Below, one piece after another: positions 17,450-26,497 of a stretch of DNA of 64,000 nt. Within the stretch, counting starts at the first letter, position 1; each line of letters opens with the position of its first letter. The notes beneath the pieces were generated by a model. The model saw nothing but the letters and a program-made list of their open reading frames with translations. It was not told where the DNA came from and searched no databases. Source of the DNA: Gammaproteobacteria bacterium (GTDB lineage: Bacteria; Pseudomonadota; Gammaproteobacteria; Steroidobacterales; GCA-2729495); the NCBI GenBank assembly GCA_030426355.1, contig JAUHYQ010000002.1, forward strand, positions 1 through 64,000, given 5' to 3'. The position numbers and the translations under genes are program-made.

Positions 17450-17911
17450 CTAGGCAGAGCCCAGCGTGCCGCGGCGACTGCCGTTGCGCTTACTGCCGCC
17501 GTCAGGGCCATAGAGCGTGCTGTCCATGCCTTCGTTGCGAAGCAATGCGAGTGTTTGCTCAATGTACTTGTGTTGCCAGCGAATGAGCATGCCGTTGCGC
17601 TCATTCTTTTGTTTGCAACCGTGCGCCAACTTCGCAAGGTTTTCCCAACGTAAACGGATCTCCGGATTGACAGAGATATCACTGGCATCGGGCAGCAATG
17701 TCGCCCGCTCCGCGCCGATGCGCCGGGCTGTCTCGATGCATTGCAGTTTGAGCTGGCTGGCAGCGGTTAAGGCTTCAGCGTCCCGTGCTTCCAGGGCGCT
17801 GTGTTCGGAGTCGAGCACCGTCATCACCGCCTCGAGAGCGCTGATTTCCTGATCCAGTATTTGGCTTGCTGTGTTGACGTCGACGGAGGTGGGCTGCATA
17901 TCCGATGCCAT
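17450..17911 (-). CDS. flgN: Flagellar export chaperone FlgN
   Basis: 153 aa, largely helical, of the FlgN family, which holds the hook-filament junction proteins FlgK and FlgL before export. Residues 20-110 form the expected long helices (LDQEISALEAVMTVLDSEHS). The ATG shares one base with the flgM stop (TGATG), so translation is coupled. flgA-flgM-flgN order is as in Pseudomonas. The C-terminal 20 residues are Gly/Arg rich and poorly conserved. Confidence 0.85.
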   Translation of the reverse strand: MASDMQPTSVDVNTASQILDQEISALEAVMTVLDSEHSALEARDAEALTAASQLKLQCIETARRIGAERATLLPDASDISVNPEIRLRWENLAKLAHGCKQKNERNGMLIRWQHKYIEQTLALLRNEGMDSTLYGPDGGSKRNGSRRGTLGSA

Positions 17912-18225
17912 CAGGACAGATCCTGCTCCATTTGCATTAGTTTGCGTGCAATCGCGTTGCCGTCAACCTGATAGTCGCCCGATTCAACCCGTTCGCGCAG
18001 CGCATCAACCTTGCCCTGATCCACTTCGGGAAGCTCCGCAAGATTAGCTTCGATGCGTTTTAGCCGGACAGCCGTATCCGTCAGCGCTACTGCATCGGTG
18101 CGGGTGCTTTCCTCGCCGCCAGCAGAACGCGCAGATTCACTTTGCTCAGTGCGCTTCACGCCCGCTGATCGGGAACTTGAAACGGGCAGTTCGGTTCTGC
18201 CGTATCCGTTAATCTTGTCAGCCAT
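17911..18225 (-). CDS. flgM: Anti-sigma-28 factor FlgM
   Basis: 104 aa inhibitor of FliA that is secreted through the completed hook-basal body. The N-terminal half is disordered-looking and Ser/Arg/Glu rich; the C-terminal half has the conserved FliA-binding helices (LKRIEANLAELPEVDQGKVDALRERVESGDYQVDG). GGAGG site ten bases before the ATG at 18225. Preceded by a clear FliA promoter, giving negative feedback. Confidence 0.93.
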   Translation of the reverse strand: MADKINGYGRTELPVSSSRSAGVKRTEQSESARSAGGEESTRTDAVALTDTAVRLKRIEANLAELPEVDQGKVDALRERVESGDYQVDGNAIARKLMQMEQDLS

Positions 18226-18274
18226 TAAACATAATCCTCCGTACGCAATTTTATTCTTGGTTTTCGTACTTTAT

Positions 18275-18301
18275 ATATCGGCTTACAACACCCGAACTTT
18301 A
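18275..18301 (-). promoter_or_regulatory. FliA (sigma-28) promoter of flgMN
   Basis: Minus strand TAAAGTTC (18301-18294), 11-base spacer, GCCGATAT (18282-18275). Both halves are near-perfect to TAAAGTTT-N11-GCCGATAA. Confidence 0.85.
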
Positions 18302-18320
18302 GGCGAGTTTGGCCCAAAAT

Positions 18321-19076
18321 TCAGTGAAGCAGTACCTCTACAGTCTTTCCTGAACGCACCACCCCTTCTACTTTTCGGCCCGATTCACGATTTTCTACCG
18401 TGATTATGTCACCTGCCAGACCGTCCTCGAGCGCGACACCCGCCATCCGCACATTCAGGGCGCCGGCCCGCGCCTCCAGCACCACGTCCTGGCCGCGCTC
18501 TATCAGCGGCGGCGCAACGATCACACCGGGCGTGATGACGTCGCCCTCCGAAAGGTCGCGTTTCAGCCGGTAACCTGCAGCCTGTGCCGGCTTAAGCATG
18601 AAACCCCGGGCCTGCTCGGTAACACTGCGTTCCGCCAAAATCATGTCGCCCTCGGTCAGCATCCGGCCGCGCTGCAGCGGCCCGGCGGCAACCAGCACCC
18701 GCTGCCAGACCTGCAGATTGACCGGCACGTATATCTTCCACGGTTGCGAGCCGGTGCAGCGAACCTCTGCGGTCACGCGTGTCTTGCGGCCAACGTCATA
18801 AGGCAACTCGGCACTCAGCGGGACGTCGCACTTAGCCAGTCGCAAGCGGCTATCGAGATCCTGTGCCACCGCTTCGACACGTCCTGCCGACACAGCCATC
18901 CGCTTTGCAGCTGCGGCTTCAGCGACTCGCTGGATATCATCGTGGTCATGTCCCGCCAGCGCCGGCGTGGCCCATATCACGGTCACCAGCATCATTATCG
19001 GACGCGCGCTAAGCAAGCGCTTACATGCCAAGAAATTGCCCTTATTAGTCATCTTTTCTATAGATGCAAATTTCAT
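18321..19076 (-). CDS. flgA: Flagellar P-ring assembly chaperone FlgA
   Basis: 251 aa periplasmic protein needed to assemble the P-ring made by FlgI. A signal peptide ends near ATPALA (residues 36-41). The C-terminal half contains the SAF-like domain (GRMLTEGDMILAERSVTE, LKRDLSEGDVITPGVIVAPP) found in all FlgA proteins. The start is not certain: methionines at residues 1, 9 and 28 or 29 are possible, and the signal peptide favours a later one. Divergent from the flgB operon. I see no sigma-54 or sigma-28 match directly upstream. Confidence 0.9.
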   Translation of the reverse strand: MKFASIEKMTNKGNFLACKRLLSARPIMMLVTVIWATPALAGHDHDDIQRVAEAAAAKRMAVSAGRVEAVAQDLDSRLRLAKCDVPLSAELPYDVGRKTRVTAEVRCTGSQPWKIYVPVNLQVWQRVLVAAGPLQRGRMLTEGDMILAERSVTEQARGFMLKPAQAAGYRLKRDLSEGDVITPGVIVAPPLIERGQDVVLEARAGALNVRMAGVALEDGLAGDIITVENRESGRKVEGVVRSGKTVEVLLH

Positions 19077-19220
19077 GCCGCGAGTTCCGGCGCTCGGCAG
19101 CCCGGGTTCCGGTCAAATTGGTTGCCGAGCGGCAAAGGATGGCTATCCGGTTGCCGCCAGGGCGGAAGATTTCTGCCGCAGGGGGTCGGTCGTCCGCATG
19201 AACAAAGGCTTTCAGAGAGC

Positions 19221-19236
19221 TGGCACGGCTTTTGCA
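19221..19236 (+). promoter_or_regulatory. Sigma-54 promoter of the flgB operon
   Basis: TGGCACG-N4-TTGCA, the perfect -24/-12 RpoN consensus with ten bases between GG and GC. Predicted start near 19247, 56 bases before flgB. Confidence 0.88.
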
Positions 19237-19302
19237 TTTTGTTGTTCACAGCGGTTGAGCAATAGAAGCGGCCGCCCGCAACAGGACTACACGGAATTCG
19301 AA

Positions 19303-19701
19303 ATGCCTCTCGACATTAACAGCGTATTTGATACTCACGCCAAGTCTCTGGCGCTCGGCAGTCAGCGAATTGAATTGCTGGCCGCAAATATTGCGAATGC
19401 CGATACGCCGAACTATCTGGCACGGGATATTGATTTTAAGAGCGCCATGGCAGCAGAGCGGTCTGCGACCGTCAGCATTGCCAGCACCCATGCCGGCCAT
19501 ATCAACCCCGCCCGGCAGGGTGGCGGTCCGGCTACGGTGCTGTACCGGAATCCCGATCAGCCGGCACAGGATGGCAACACCGTCGATGCCCAGCGAGAAA
19601 AGGCAGCGGTGGCGGAAACAGCGCTGCGCTATCAGACCAGCCTCAGCTTTCTGAACATGCGCATCCGTGGACTGAAGCTTGCGATTACCGGAGGACGATA
19701 A
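19303..19701 (+). CDS. flgB: Flagellar basal-body rod protein FlgB
   Basis: 132 aa proximal rod protein. Contains the rod/hook N-terminal motif LLAANIANADTPNYLARDIDF. The frame is open far upstream, but the ATG at 19303 gives the family start and lies behind the sigma-54 promoter. First gene of the flgBCDEFGHIJ operon. Confidence 0.96.
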   Translation: MPLDINSVFDTHAKSLALGSQRIELLAANIANADTPNYLARDIDFKSAMAAERSATVSIASTHAGHINPARQGGGPATVLYRNPDQPAQDGNTVDAQREKAAVAETALRYQTSLSFLNMRIRGLKLAITGGR

Positions 19702-19704
19702 GCC

Positions 19705-20115
19705 ATGTCTCTGATGAAAATATTTGATGTCAGCGGTTCAGCCATGGCCGCGCAGACCATCCGCATGAACACGGTGGCCAGTAACCTGGCCAATGCAAGC
19801 ACCGCAGCCGGCCGGCCGGAAGATGCTTATCGCGCACGCAACCCGGTGTTTGAAACGGTATTTAATTCGGCGTTCGATCCTGCCAACGCCGGTGTGCGGG
19901 TGACCGACATTGCCGAGAGCACCGCTGAGCCCCAGCGCGTTTACAAGCCCGGCCATGCATCGGCGGATGAAGACGGATACATCTACATGTCCAACGTCAA
20001 CACCGTGGACGAACTGGTCAACATGATTTCTGCTTCGCGCTCTTACCAGTCCAGCGTCGAGGTATTGAACACGTCCAAGGAATTACTGATGCGGACCTTA
20101 TCGCTCGGTCAGTAA
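19705..20115 (+). CDS. flgC: Flagellar basal-body rod protein FlgC
   Basis: 136 aa proximal rod protein. N-terminal SGSAMAAQTIRMNTVASNLAN and C-terminal VNTVDELVNMISASRSYQSSVE match the FlgC rod signature, and the family GRPEDAYRARNPVF block is present. Three bases after flgB. Confidence 0.96.
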   Translation: MSLMKIFDVSGSAMAAQTIRMNTVASNLANASTAAGRPEDAYRARNPVFETVFNSAFDPANAGVRVTDIAESTAEPQRVYKPGHASADEDGYIYMSNVNTVDELVNMISASRSYQSSVEVLNTSKELLMRTLSLGQ

Positions 20116-20149
20116 GCATTGGTTAGTAAGAGCTTAGGAGTAACAGACA

Positions 20150-20824
20150 ATGATTAACCCCATCGGTGGCGAGCTCGATCTCAGTCAATTTGCCGTGCCG
20201 ACCTCGCAGCAGGAGGCGCAGCGGACCACGTTGGGCCAGGAGGACTTTCTGGCGCTGATGGTGACGCAGCTGCGCAACCAGGATCCGTTTCAGCCCATGG
20301 AGAACGGTGAGTTCCTCGGTCAGATGGCTCAGTTCAGCACGGTTTCAGGCATCGGCGACATGAGTTCATCACTTGGGCAGCTGGCAGAATCCCTTTACGC
20401 CAGCCAGGCATTGCAGGCTTCGTCCATGATCGGCAAGTCGGTGTTGACCGAAGGCAATATGGGGCGACTGGCCGAAGATGAGCCGGTCACCGGTGCTGTT
20501 GATCTGCCGTTTTCTACCAGCACGGCATTTGTTCGCATCACCGCGCCCAATGGACAAATCCTGCGCGAGTTGTCGTTGGGGAACCGCGGCGCCGGCCTGG
20601 TCAATTTTGAGTGGGACGGTGTGATGGCTGACGGCAGTCAGGCTCCAGCTGGCGAGTATTTTATTTCGGCCGGTTACACCGATTCAGGCAAAGAAGTTGC
20701 GCTGAGCACACTGGTGTCAACCAAGGTCGCAAGCGTTTCGCTGTCCGGCGGCGGGGCAAATACCAGAATTACCACGGAAGCAGGACAGGAGATCAGCCTG
20801 TCGCAAATCAGGGCGGTCATGTAG
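20150..20824 (+). CDS. flgD: Flagellar hook assembly scaffold FlgD
   Basis: 224 aa hook-capping protein that guides FlgE assembly and is discarded when FlgK arrives. The conserved LGQEDFLALMVTQLRNQDPFQPMENGEFLGQMAQFSTV region is visible as adjacent blocks (residues about 25-65), followed by the FlgD Ig/Tudor-like domains with FEWDGVMADGSQAPAGEYF. Between flgC and flgE as expected. Confidence 0.94.
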   Translation: MINPIGGELDLSQFAVPTSQQEAQRTTLGQEDFLALMVTQLRNQDPFQPMENGEFLGQMAQFSTVSGIGDMSSSLGQLAESLYASQALQASSMIGKSVLTEGNMGRLAEDEPVTGAVDLPFSTSTAFVRITAPNGQILRELSLGNRGAGLVNFEWDGVMADGSQAPAGEYFISAGYTDSGKEVALSTLVSTKVASVSLSGGGANTRITTEAGQEISLSQIRAVM

Positions 20825-20882
20825 CCGGTCAGCATCTGACAGCTTGTTATCTGATCGACGCAAGGCATCAAGGAGAGAAACC

Positions 20883-22082
20883 ATGTCGTTCCAAATCGCA
20901 CTTACCGGACTCAACGCAGCATCAACTGATCTGACGGTGACGTCCAACAACATTTCAAATGCTAATACCACGGGATTCAAACGTTCGCGTGCGGAATTTT
21001 CCGACGTGTTTGCAGGCGATGCATCTGGCATTGGTGCCGGTGTGCGCCTTGTTAACGTCCGTCAGGAAAATAGTCAGGGCAACGTAGAAATTACCGAAAG
21101 GCAGCTTGACCTTGCTGTCAGCGGCGAAGGTTACCTCGTGCTGAGCGACGGCGGAGCGTTACTGTACTCGCGGGTGGGCTCTATGGGTATCGATTCCAAC
21201 GGTTACGTGCAGAACTCGCAGGGCGAACGGCTGCAGATTTATCCGCCGACCGCCACGGGTGGTTTTAACACCGGTTCGCTGCAGGATTTCAGGCTTACAG
21301 TGGACGTAAACCCGCCGCAGCCCAGCACATTGGTAGAGATGGCTGTTAACCTGCCGGCAAACGCCACGCCGCCGGCAGCGGCGCCGTTTGATTTGACGGA
21401 CCCCGACACCTTTAACCACAGCACCTCGACCATTGTTTACGACTCGCTGGGTGTGGCTCATACCGCAACGTACTATTTTGTGAACAGTGCGCCGGGAGCC
21501 TGGGATGTGGCGCAGAGCATTGACGGGACACAGGTAGGCACCTTGCAGCCGGTGACTTTCGACGCCAACGGCGCGCTGGCCACGCCTCCTGCCGGTAGCG
21601 TGTCGTTTGGCGCTTACGTGCCGACCAACGGCGCCAACCCGCTCACTGCTGATCTGGATCTGTTGCAAACCACACAATACGGCGAGAACTTTGTCGTCAA
21701 CGCAATTAATCCTGACGGTCGCGCTGCCGGTCGACTGGTCAACGTGGAGATTGATCAGTCAGGCGTGGTGTTCGCGCGCTACTCAAACGGCCAGTCCACC
21801 AGCCTGGGCAAAATCGCTGTAGCCACGTTCGCGAACCCGGAAGGCCTGACCAAGGCCAGCGACATTTCCTATCAGGAGAGTTTTGCTTCGGGTACTGCGC
21901 TGCGGGGCGAAGCGGGCACCTCCAACTTCGGGATTATTCAGTCGGGAGCACTTGAGTCATCAAACGTCGACCTGACGGCTGAACTGGTGAACATGATCAC
22001 GGCGCAGCGCTTGTTCCAGGCCAATGCCCAGGTTATTTCCACTATGGATGCGGTAACCCAGACGATTATCAATATTCGTTAG
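20883..22082 (+). CDS. flgE: Flagellar hook protein FlgE
   Basis: 399 aa, the building block of the hook. N-terminal FQIALTGLNAASTDLTVTSN and C-terminal DLTAELVNMITAQRLFQANA are the hook/rod D0 coils; the variable D1/D2 domains lie between. ATG at 20883 with AGGAGAG just upstream is preferred over upstream in-frame codons. Length equals typical FlgE (E. coli 402 aa). Confidence 0.95.
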   Translation: MSFQIALTGLNAASTDLTVTSNNISNANTTGFKRSRAEFSDVFAGDASGIGAGVRLVNVRQENSQGNVEITERQLDLAVSGEGYLVLSDGGALLYSRVGSMGIDSNGYVQNSQGERLQIYPPTATGGFNTGSLQDFRLTVDVNPPQPSTLVEMAVNLPANATPPAAAPFDLTDPDTFNHSTSTIVYDSLGVAHTATYYFVNSAPGAWDVAQSIDGTQVGTLQPVTFDANGALATPPAGSVSFGAYVPTNGANPLTADLDLLQTTQYGENFVVNAINPDGRAAGRLVNVEIDQSGVVFARYSNGQSTSLGKIAVATFANPEGLTKASDISYQESFASGTALRGEAGTSNFGIIQSGALESSNVDLTAELVNMITAQRLFQANAQVISTMDAVTQTIINIR

Positions 22083-22123
22083 TGGCTATTCGTAAACGTT
22101 AACGCACAGATTGGTGGCACGGC

Positions 22124-22867
22124 ATGGATAAGTCGATATACGTTGCAATGACAGGAGCGCGAGCTGCAATGCAGTCGCAGGCGGTAATCGCGCACAACCT
22201 TGCCAACAGCAACAGTACCGGCTTCCGTGCCGTGCGCCAGTCACTTGGCAGCGCGCCAATTGTCGGGCCGGGCTTTGAGAGTCGCATAAACGCTGTAGCC
22301 AAGCCCGAGTCATGGGATGCGACCAGCGGCGAGCTGATTATTACTGACGGCGAACTGGATATCGCTGTGCAGGGTGATGGCTGGATAGCCGTGCAGGATG
22401 CGAACGGCGAAGAAGCCTACACGCGCGCAGGCAATATGCACCTCACACCCAGTGGTGTATTGGAAACGGCCGAAGGGCATGTGGTTCTCGGGACAGCCGG
22501 CCCTATAACCCTGCCGGCTTACTCCGAATTGACCATCAAGGGTGATGGCCGAATTTCGATTGTCCCGCAAGGCCAGACCGCCGACACCGTTGCGGAAGTA
22601 AATACCATCAAGCTGGTAAACCCGCCGCGGGAAGAAGTTGTGCGTTTTGATGATGGTTTGTTCCGCCTGAAAGATGGCGGTTCAGCCGATGCCGATCCGA
22701 CGGTACGAATTTTGTCGGGGCAGCTGGAAGGTTCCAACGTCAATACTACGGAAACACTGGTCGACATGATTGCCGCCGCCCGCCATTACGAGTTGCACGT
22801 ACGTGCGATGAGTAATGCAGAACAGAACGATCAGGCAGTCACCAATTTGATGAGAATGTCCGGCTAG
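22124..22867 (+). CDS. flgF: Flagellar basal-body rod protein FlgF
   Basis: 247 aa proximal rod protein with the N-terminal YVAMTGARAAMQSQAVIAHN motif and the C-terminal TETLVDMIAAARHYELHVR motif. Paralog of FlgG, which follows 27 bases later. ATG start at 22124. Confidence 0.94.
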   Translation: MDKSIYVAMTGARAAMQSQAVIAHNLANSNSTGFRAVRQSLGSAPIVGPGFESRINAVAKPESWDATSGELIITDGELDIAVQGDGWIAVQDANGEEAYTRAGNMHLTPSGVLETAEGHVVLGTAGPITLPAYSELTIKGDGRISIVPQGQTADTVAEVNTIKLVNPPREEVVRFDDGLFRLKDGGSADADPTVRILSGQLEGSNVNTTETLVDMIAAARHYELHVRAMSNAEQNDQAVTNLMRMSG

Positions 22868-22894
22868 TTAGCGATTTTCAGGAGTTATTAAGTC

Positions 22895-23677
22895 ATGCAG
22901 TCACTATGGATAGCAAAAACCGGTCTTGATGCGCAGCAGACGCGCATGGCGGTGGTCTCCAACAATCTCGCTAACGTCAATACGGTCGGTTTTAAACGCG
23001 GCCGGGCGGTGTTTGAGGATCTGCTGTATCAGAATATTCAACAGGCCGGTGCAAGCACCTCTCAGGATACTGAGGATCCGACCGGTCTTACGCTGGGTGC
23101 CGGTGTGCGGATCGTTTCTACTGAAAAACATTTTTCTCAGGGCGGCCGTGTTGATACCGGTGATTCGCTGGACCTGATGATCGAAGGGCGTGGTTTTTTT
23201 CAGATACTGCTTCCTGACGGCAACCAGGCTTACACACGCGATGGTTCTTTTCAGGTGGATTCGGACGGCCGCATGGTGACATCCAACGGTTACGAAGTGC
23301 AGCCCGCTATCACAATTCCCGACGGCGTGATTTCCATGCGGGTGTCGCGCGACGGTCTGGTTGAGGCAACGCTGGCGGGTCAGACCAACCCTGCGGTACT
23401 GGGCTCCATACAGATTGCCGATTTTATTAACCCCAGCGGCCTGACGCCGCGCGGCCAGAATCTGTATGTGGAATCCAAGGCCAGCGGTACTCCGCAGATC
23501 AGCACGCCGGGGCTTGATGGTCTGGGCGAGTTGTCACAGGGCGCGCTGGAAACGTCCAATGTCAACGTTGTTGAAGAGCTGGTCAGCATGATCGAGACGC
23601 AGCGCGCTTACGAAATGAACTCCAAGTCCATTTCGGTCAGCGACCAGATGCTGCAATACCTGAACAACAACCTGTAA
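22895..23677 (+). CDS. flgG: Flagellar distal rod protein FlgG
   Basis: 260 aa, the usual length. N-terminus MQSLWIAKTGLDAQQTRM, NNLANVNTVGFKRGRAVFED and C-terminus VNVVEELVSMIETQRAYEMN are textbook FlgG. AGGAG site nine bases before the ATG. Confidence 0.97.
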   Translation: MQSLWIAKTGLDAQQTRMAVVSNNLANVNTVGFKRGRAVFEDLLYQNIQQAGASTSQDTEDPTGLTLGAGVRIVSTEKHFSQGGRVDTGDSLDLMIEGRGFFQILLPDGNQAYTRDGSFQVDSDGRMVTSNGYEVQPAITIPDGVISMRVSRDGLVEATLAGQTNPAVLGSIQIADFINPSGLTPRGQNLYVESKASGTPQISTPGLDGLGELSQGALETSNVNVVEELVSMIETQRAYEMNSKSISVSDQMLQYLNNNL

Positions 23678-23692
23678 TCGGGCTGAACTGAG

Positions 23693-24373
23693 ATGATAAA
23701 AATTGTCGCGCGAATCGCATCGGTGTTGGCTGCCGCGTTATTTATGCAGGCCTGCAGCACTGTGGTCGGTCCGCGTCCTGGCGATATGCCGCCCGCGTTA
23801 CCGAACCAGCCGGTCATGCCGGTCGGGAGTTCCGGCAGCAATTTTCACCCGGGCACGGCCATGGTTTTGTTCGGTGATGTGCGCGCGAGGCATGTGGGCG
23901 ACACATTAACTGTAGTTCTGACGGAACAGACGAGCGCATCGAAAAACGCAAACACAGCCTTTGCCAAGAGCAGTGATTTTGACTCCGGGATACCGCTATT
24001 TGCCGGCAAGTCGGTGACGTTGAACGGCGATAATATTCTCGAGAATTCATGGGAAACCGATCAGAATTTTGACGGCTCGGGTTCGAGCTCGCAAAGCAAT
24101 AGTCTTAGCGGCGATATCACCGTGACCGTTCACGAGGTGTATCCCAATGGTAATTTGCTGGTGCGCGGTGAAAAGTGGATTGAGCTCAACCGCGGCACAG
24201 AATACGTGAGGGTATCGGGCATTGTCCGCCCTTACGATGTCAGCACTGCAAACACCGTATCCTCGAGTCAGCTCGCCGATGCGCGTATTACTTACAGCGG
24301 AAAAGGCGAGCTGGCTGACGCTAATCGCCCGGGTGCAATTACCCGGTTCTTCAATAAACTGTGGCCACTGTGA
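23693..24373 (+). CDS. flgH: Flagellar L-ring lipoprotein FlgH
   Basis: 226 aa outer-membrane L-ring protein. Type II signal peptide with lipobox LFMQAC (Cys at residue 21). Conserved GDVRARHVGDTLTVVLTEQT and SGDITVTVHEVYPNGNL blocks, and the FlgH end VRPYDVSTANTVSSSQLADA. Stop overlaps the flgI start region (GTGA). Confidence 0.95.
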   Translation: MIKIVARIASVLAAALFMQACSTVVGPRPGDMPPALPNQPVMPVGSSGSNFHPGTAMVLFGDVRARHVGDTLTVVLTEQTSASKNANTAFAKSSDFDSGIPLFAGKSVTLNGDNILENSWETDQNFDGSGSSSQSNSLSGDITVTVHEVYPNGNLLVRGEKWIELNRGTEYVRVSGIVRPYDVSTANTVSSSQLADARITYSGKGELADANRPGAITRFFNKLWPL

Positions 24374-25506
24374 GCACCGTCATGCGCTCGACACTTCGCT
24401 CGATACTTATAGGGTTCTTAGCAATATTGGTTGTTACACAGCCAGCTCAGGCCGAGCGCATTAAGGATATCGCCACCGTTGCCGGAGTGCGCAGCAACCA
24501 GTTGGTGGGTTACGGCCTGGTGGTGGGTCTGGATGGCACGGGCGACCGCACCACGCAGGCGCCGTTTACCACGCAGAGTCTGCTTAACGCGTTGAAGCAA
24601 CTAGGCGTCACCTTGCCGCCCGGCACGAGTTTACAGCTGAAAAACGTTGCCGCGGTTGCCGTGCATGCGGAATTGCCCCCATTCGCGAAACCGGGGCAAA
24701 CGATCGACGTGACGGTGTCCTCCATAGCGAACGCCGCCAGCCTGCGCGGCGGAACCTTGTTGTTGACACAACTTAAAGGTGTAAACGGCCAGGTTTTCGC
24801 GATCGCGCAGGGCAACGTTGTTGCCGGCGGGCTGTCAGAATCGGGTGGCGACGGTTCCAGCGTGACCATTGGCGTGCCGAGTGTCGCTTATGTCCCCAAC
24901 GGTGCGACAGTCGAAGTGGCTGCGCCCAATACTTTTGGCAACGAGAATTTTCTGACGCTGAACCTCAACCGTCCGGATTTCACGACTGCTTCGCGTCTGT
25001 CGCAAACCATCAATGCACTGCTGGGCCAGGGCACGGCGCAGGCATTGGACCCAATGTCCGTGCGGATGGTGGCACCGCCCAGCGCGGCAGCTCAAACTTC
25101 GTTTCTTTCGGTCATAGAAAATATTGAGGTGGAGCCCGGTGAGGCGGCCGCCAAAGTGATCGTGAATTCACGCACGGGTACTGTGGTGATCAGTAAGCAT
25201 GTGCGCGTGATGTCGGCCGCTGTGTCACACGGATCGCTGGTCGTGCGAATCAGCGAAGATTTTGATGTCAGTCAGCCGGATGCGCCTTACCAGGTGAATC
25301 CACAGGGGCAAACAGTGGTAACGCCTGACAGCGAGATTGAAATTGGTTCAAATGCCGGCGAAATGTTTTTGTTTCAGCCCGGTGTGGATTTAAATGACAT
25401 CATTACGGCCGTCAATCAGGTTGGCGCATCGCCCGCTGATATTTACGCCATACTCTCAGCATTGCGTGCGGCGGGTGCCTTGCGTGCCGAACTGGTCGTG
25501 ATTTAG
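24370..25506 (+). CDS. flgI: Flagellar P-ring protein FlgI
   Basis: About 378 aa periplasmic P-ring protein. Signal peptide ends at TQPAQA-E; mature start ERIKDIATVAGVRSNQLVG is the FlgI signature, followed by GYGLVVGLDGTGD. Start is uncertain: GTG at 24370 overlaps the flgH stop by four bases and was chosen, while ATG at 24382 gives a tighter 24-residue signal peptide; the frame is open to 24361. FlgA in the divergent operon is its chaperone. Confidence 0.95.
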   Translation: MSTVMRSTLRSILIGFLAILVVTQPAQAERIKDIATVAGVRSNQLVGYGLVVGLDGTGDRTTQAPFTTQSLLNALKQLGVTLPPGTSLQLKNVAAVAVHAELPPFAKPGQTIDVTVSSIANAASLRGGTLLLTQLKGVNGQVFAIAQGNVVAGGLSESGGDGSSVTIGVPSVAYVPNGATVEVAAPNTFGNENFLTLNLNRPDFTTASRLSQTINALLGQGTAQALDPMSVRMVAPPSAAAQTSFLSVIENIEVEPGEAAAKVIVNSRTGTVVISKHVRVMSAAVSHGSLVVRISEDFDVSQPDAPYQVNPQGQTVVTPDSEIEIGSNAGEMFLFQPGVDLNDIITAVNQVGASPADIYAILSALRAAGALRAELVVI

Positions 25507-25546
25507 AGCGATGTCTCCTGCAACTGTCATCTGACGAGGAAGAGAG

Positions 25547-26434
25547 ATGACCGATAACGTGTCTATGTACAGTGATTTTAGCGGGCTGGCTCGCCTGCGC
25601 GAGGAGGCCAGGGATAAATCGCCCGAGGCTGCGCGCGAAGCGGCGCAGCAGTTTGAGGCCTTGTTTGTGCAGATGATGCTGCAAAGCATGCGATCCGCCA
25701 GCGCCGTGTTGGGTGAGGAGCGGGATACCACGTACGAGGAAATGTTTGACAAGCAAATCGCACTGGAACTTACTCGTGGCAAGGGTTTGGGCATTGCAGA
25801 TCTGCTTATGAAGCAGTTGGCTTTTGAGGGCAGTGAGGGTGCCACACCGGTCGACGAGGGTGCTTTTCTGGGCATTTCTCCCGAGGCTTTCCGGGCTGCG
25901 GTGGATAACGTCGGGCGATCTTCCGAGCGGCGCGACTGGCAGCCGGCAGGCCGCGACGAGTTTGTGCGCGATTTATTGCCGCATGCCGAGCAGGCCGCAG
26001 AGAAACTGGGCGTTGATCCGCGCGTACTGGTTGCACAAGCTGCGCTGGAAACCGGTTGGGGGCAACACGTTATTCGCGATGGCGGCGGCATGAGCAGCAA
26101 CAACCTGTTCGGCATCAAGGCCACCGGTAAGTGGAAAGGTCAGCACCTGAGCATTCCGACGCTCGAATACAAGGATGGGGTAGCCCAGCGGCATCGCGAA
26201 AATTTCCGTGTTTACGACGACCTTGCTGAAGGGTTTGCGGATTACGTAAATCTGATATCGGGCAGTAAGCGCTACACCGATGCCATGAACCAGGCAGCCG
26301 ACCCCGAGGCTTATCTGGATGCATTGCAGGAAGCAGGCTATGCCACGGATCCCAATTACGCCAACAAGATCAAGGCAATTTTATACGGCCCGGATTTGGG
26401 TGAATACGTGGAGCAGGTAAAGAATTCCACCTGA
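25547..26434 (+). CDS. flgJ: Flagellar rod cap and peptidoglycan hydrolase FlgJ
   Basis: 295 aa two-domain protein. The N-terminal rod-scaffold domain has AREAAQQFEALFVQMMLQSM. The C-terminal half is a mannosyl-glycoprotein endo-beta-N-acetylglucosaminidase-like domain (about 140-290) with the catalytic Glu in ALETGWGQHVI, which opens the wall for the rod. GAGGAAGAGAG site before the ATG. A FliA promoter for flgK overlaps its 3' end. Confidence 0.95.
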   Translation: MTDNVSMYSDFSGLARLREEARDKSPEAAREAAQQFEALFVQMMLQSMRSASAVLGEERDTTYEEMFDKQIALELTRGKGLGIADLLMKQLAFEGSEGATPVDEGAFLGISPEAFRAAVDNVGRSSERRDWQPAGRDEFVRDLLPHAEQAAEKLGVDPRVLVAQAALETGWGQHVIRDGGGMSSNNLFGIKATGKWKGQHLSIPTLEYKDGVAQRHRENFRVYDDLAEGFADYVNLISGSKRYTDAMNQAADPEAYLDALQEAGYATDPNYANKIKAILYGPDLGEYVEQVKNST

Positions 26435-26445
26435 TTTGCCGATAA
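26418..26445 (+). promoter_or_regulatory. FliA (sigma-28) promoter of flgKL
   Basis: TAAAGAAT (26418-26425), 12-base spacer, perfect GCCGATAA (26438-26445), straddling the flgJ stop. Start near 26453, about 45 bases before flgK. Same spacing as the fliC promoter here. Confidence 0.75.
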
Positions 26446-26497
26446 GGCTAAAACCCGCGGCTAAATACGCACGGATGCAGGGCTTTAAGGATTAAGA

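Noticed and set aside
19418-19434. TGGCACG in flgB as a sigma-54 promoter
   Set aside because: The -12 GC is absent at the right distance and it is inside the gene.
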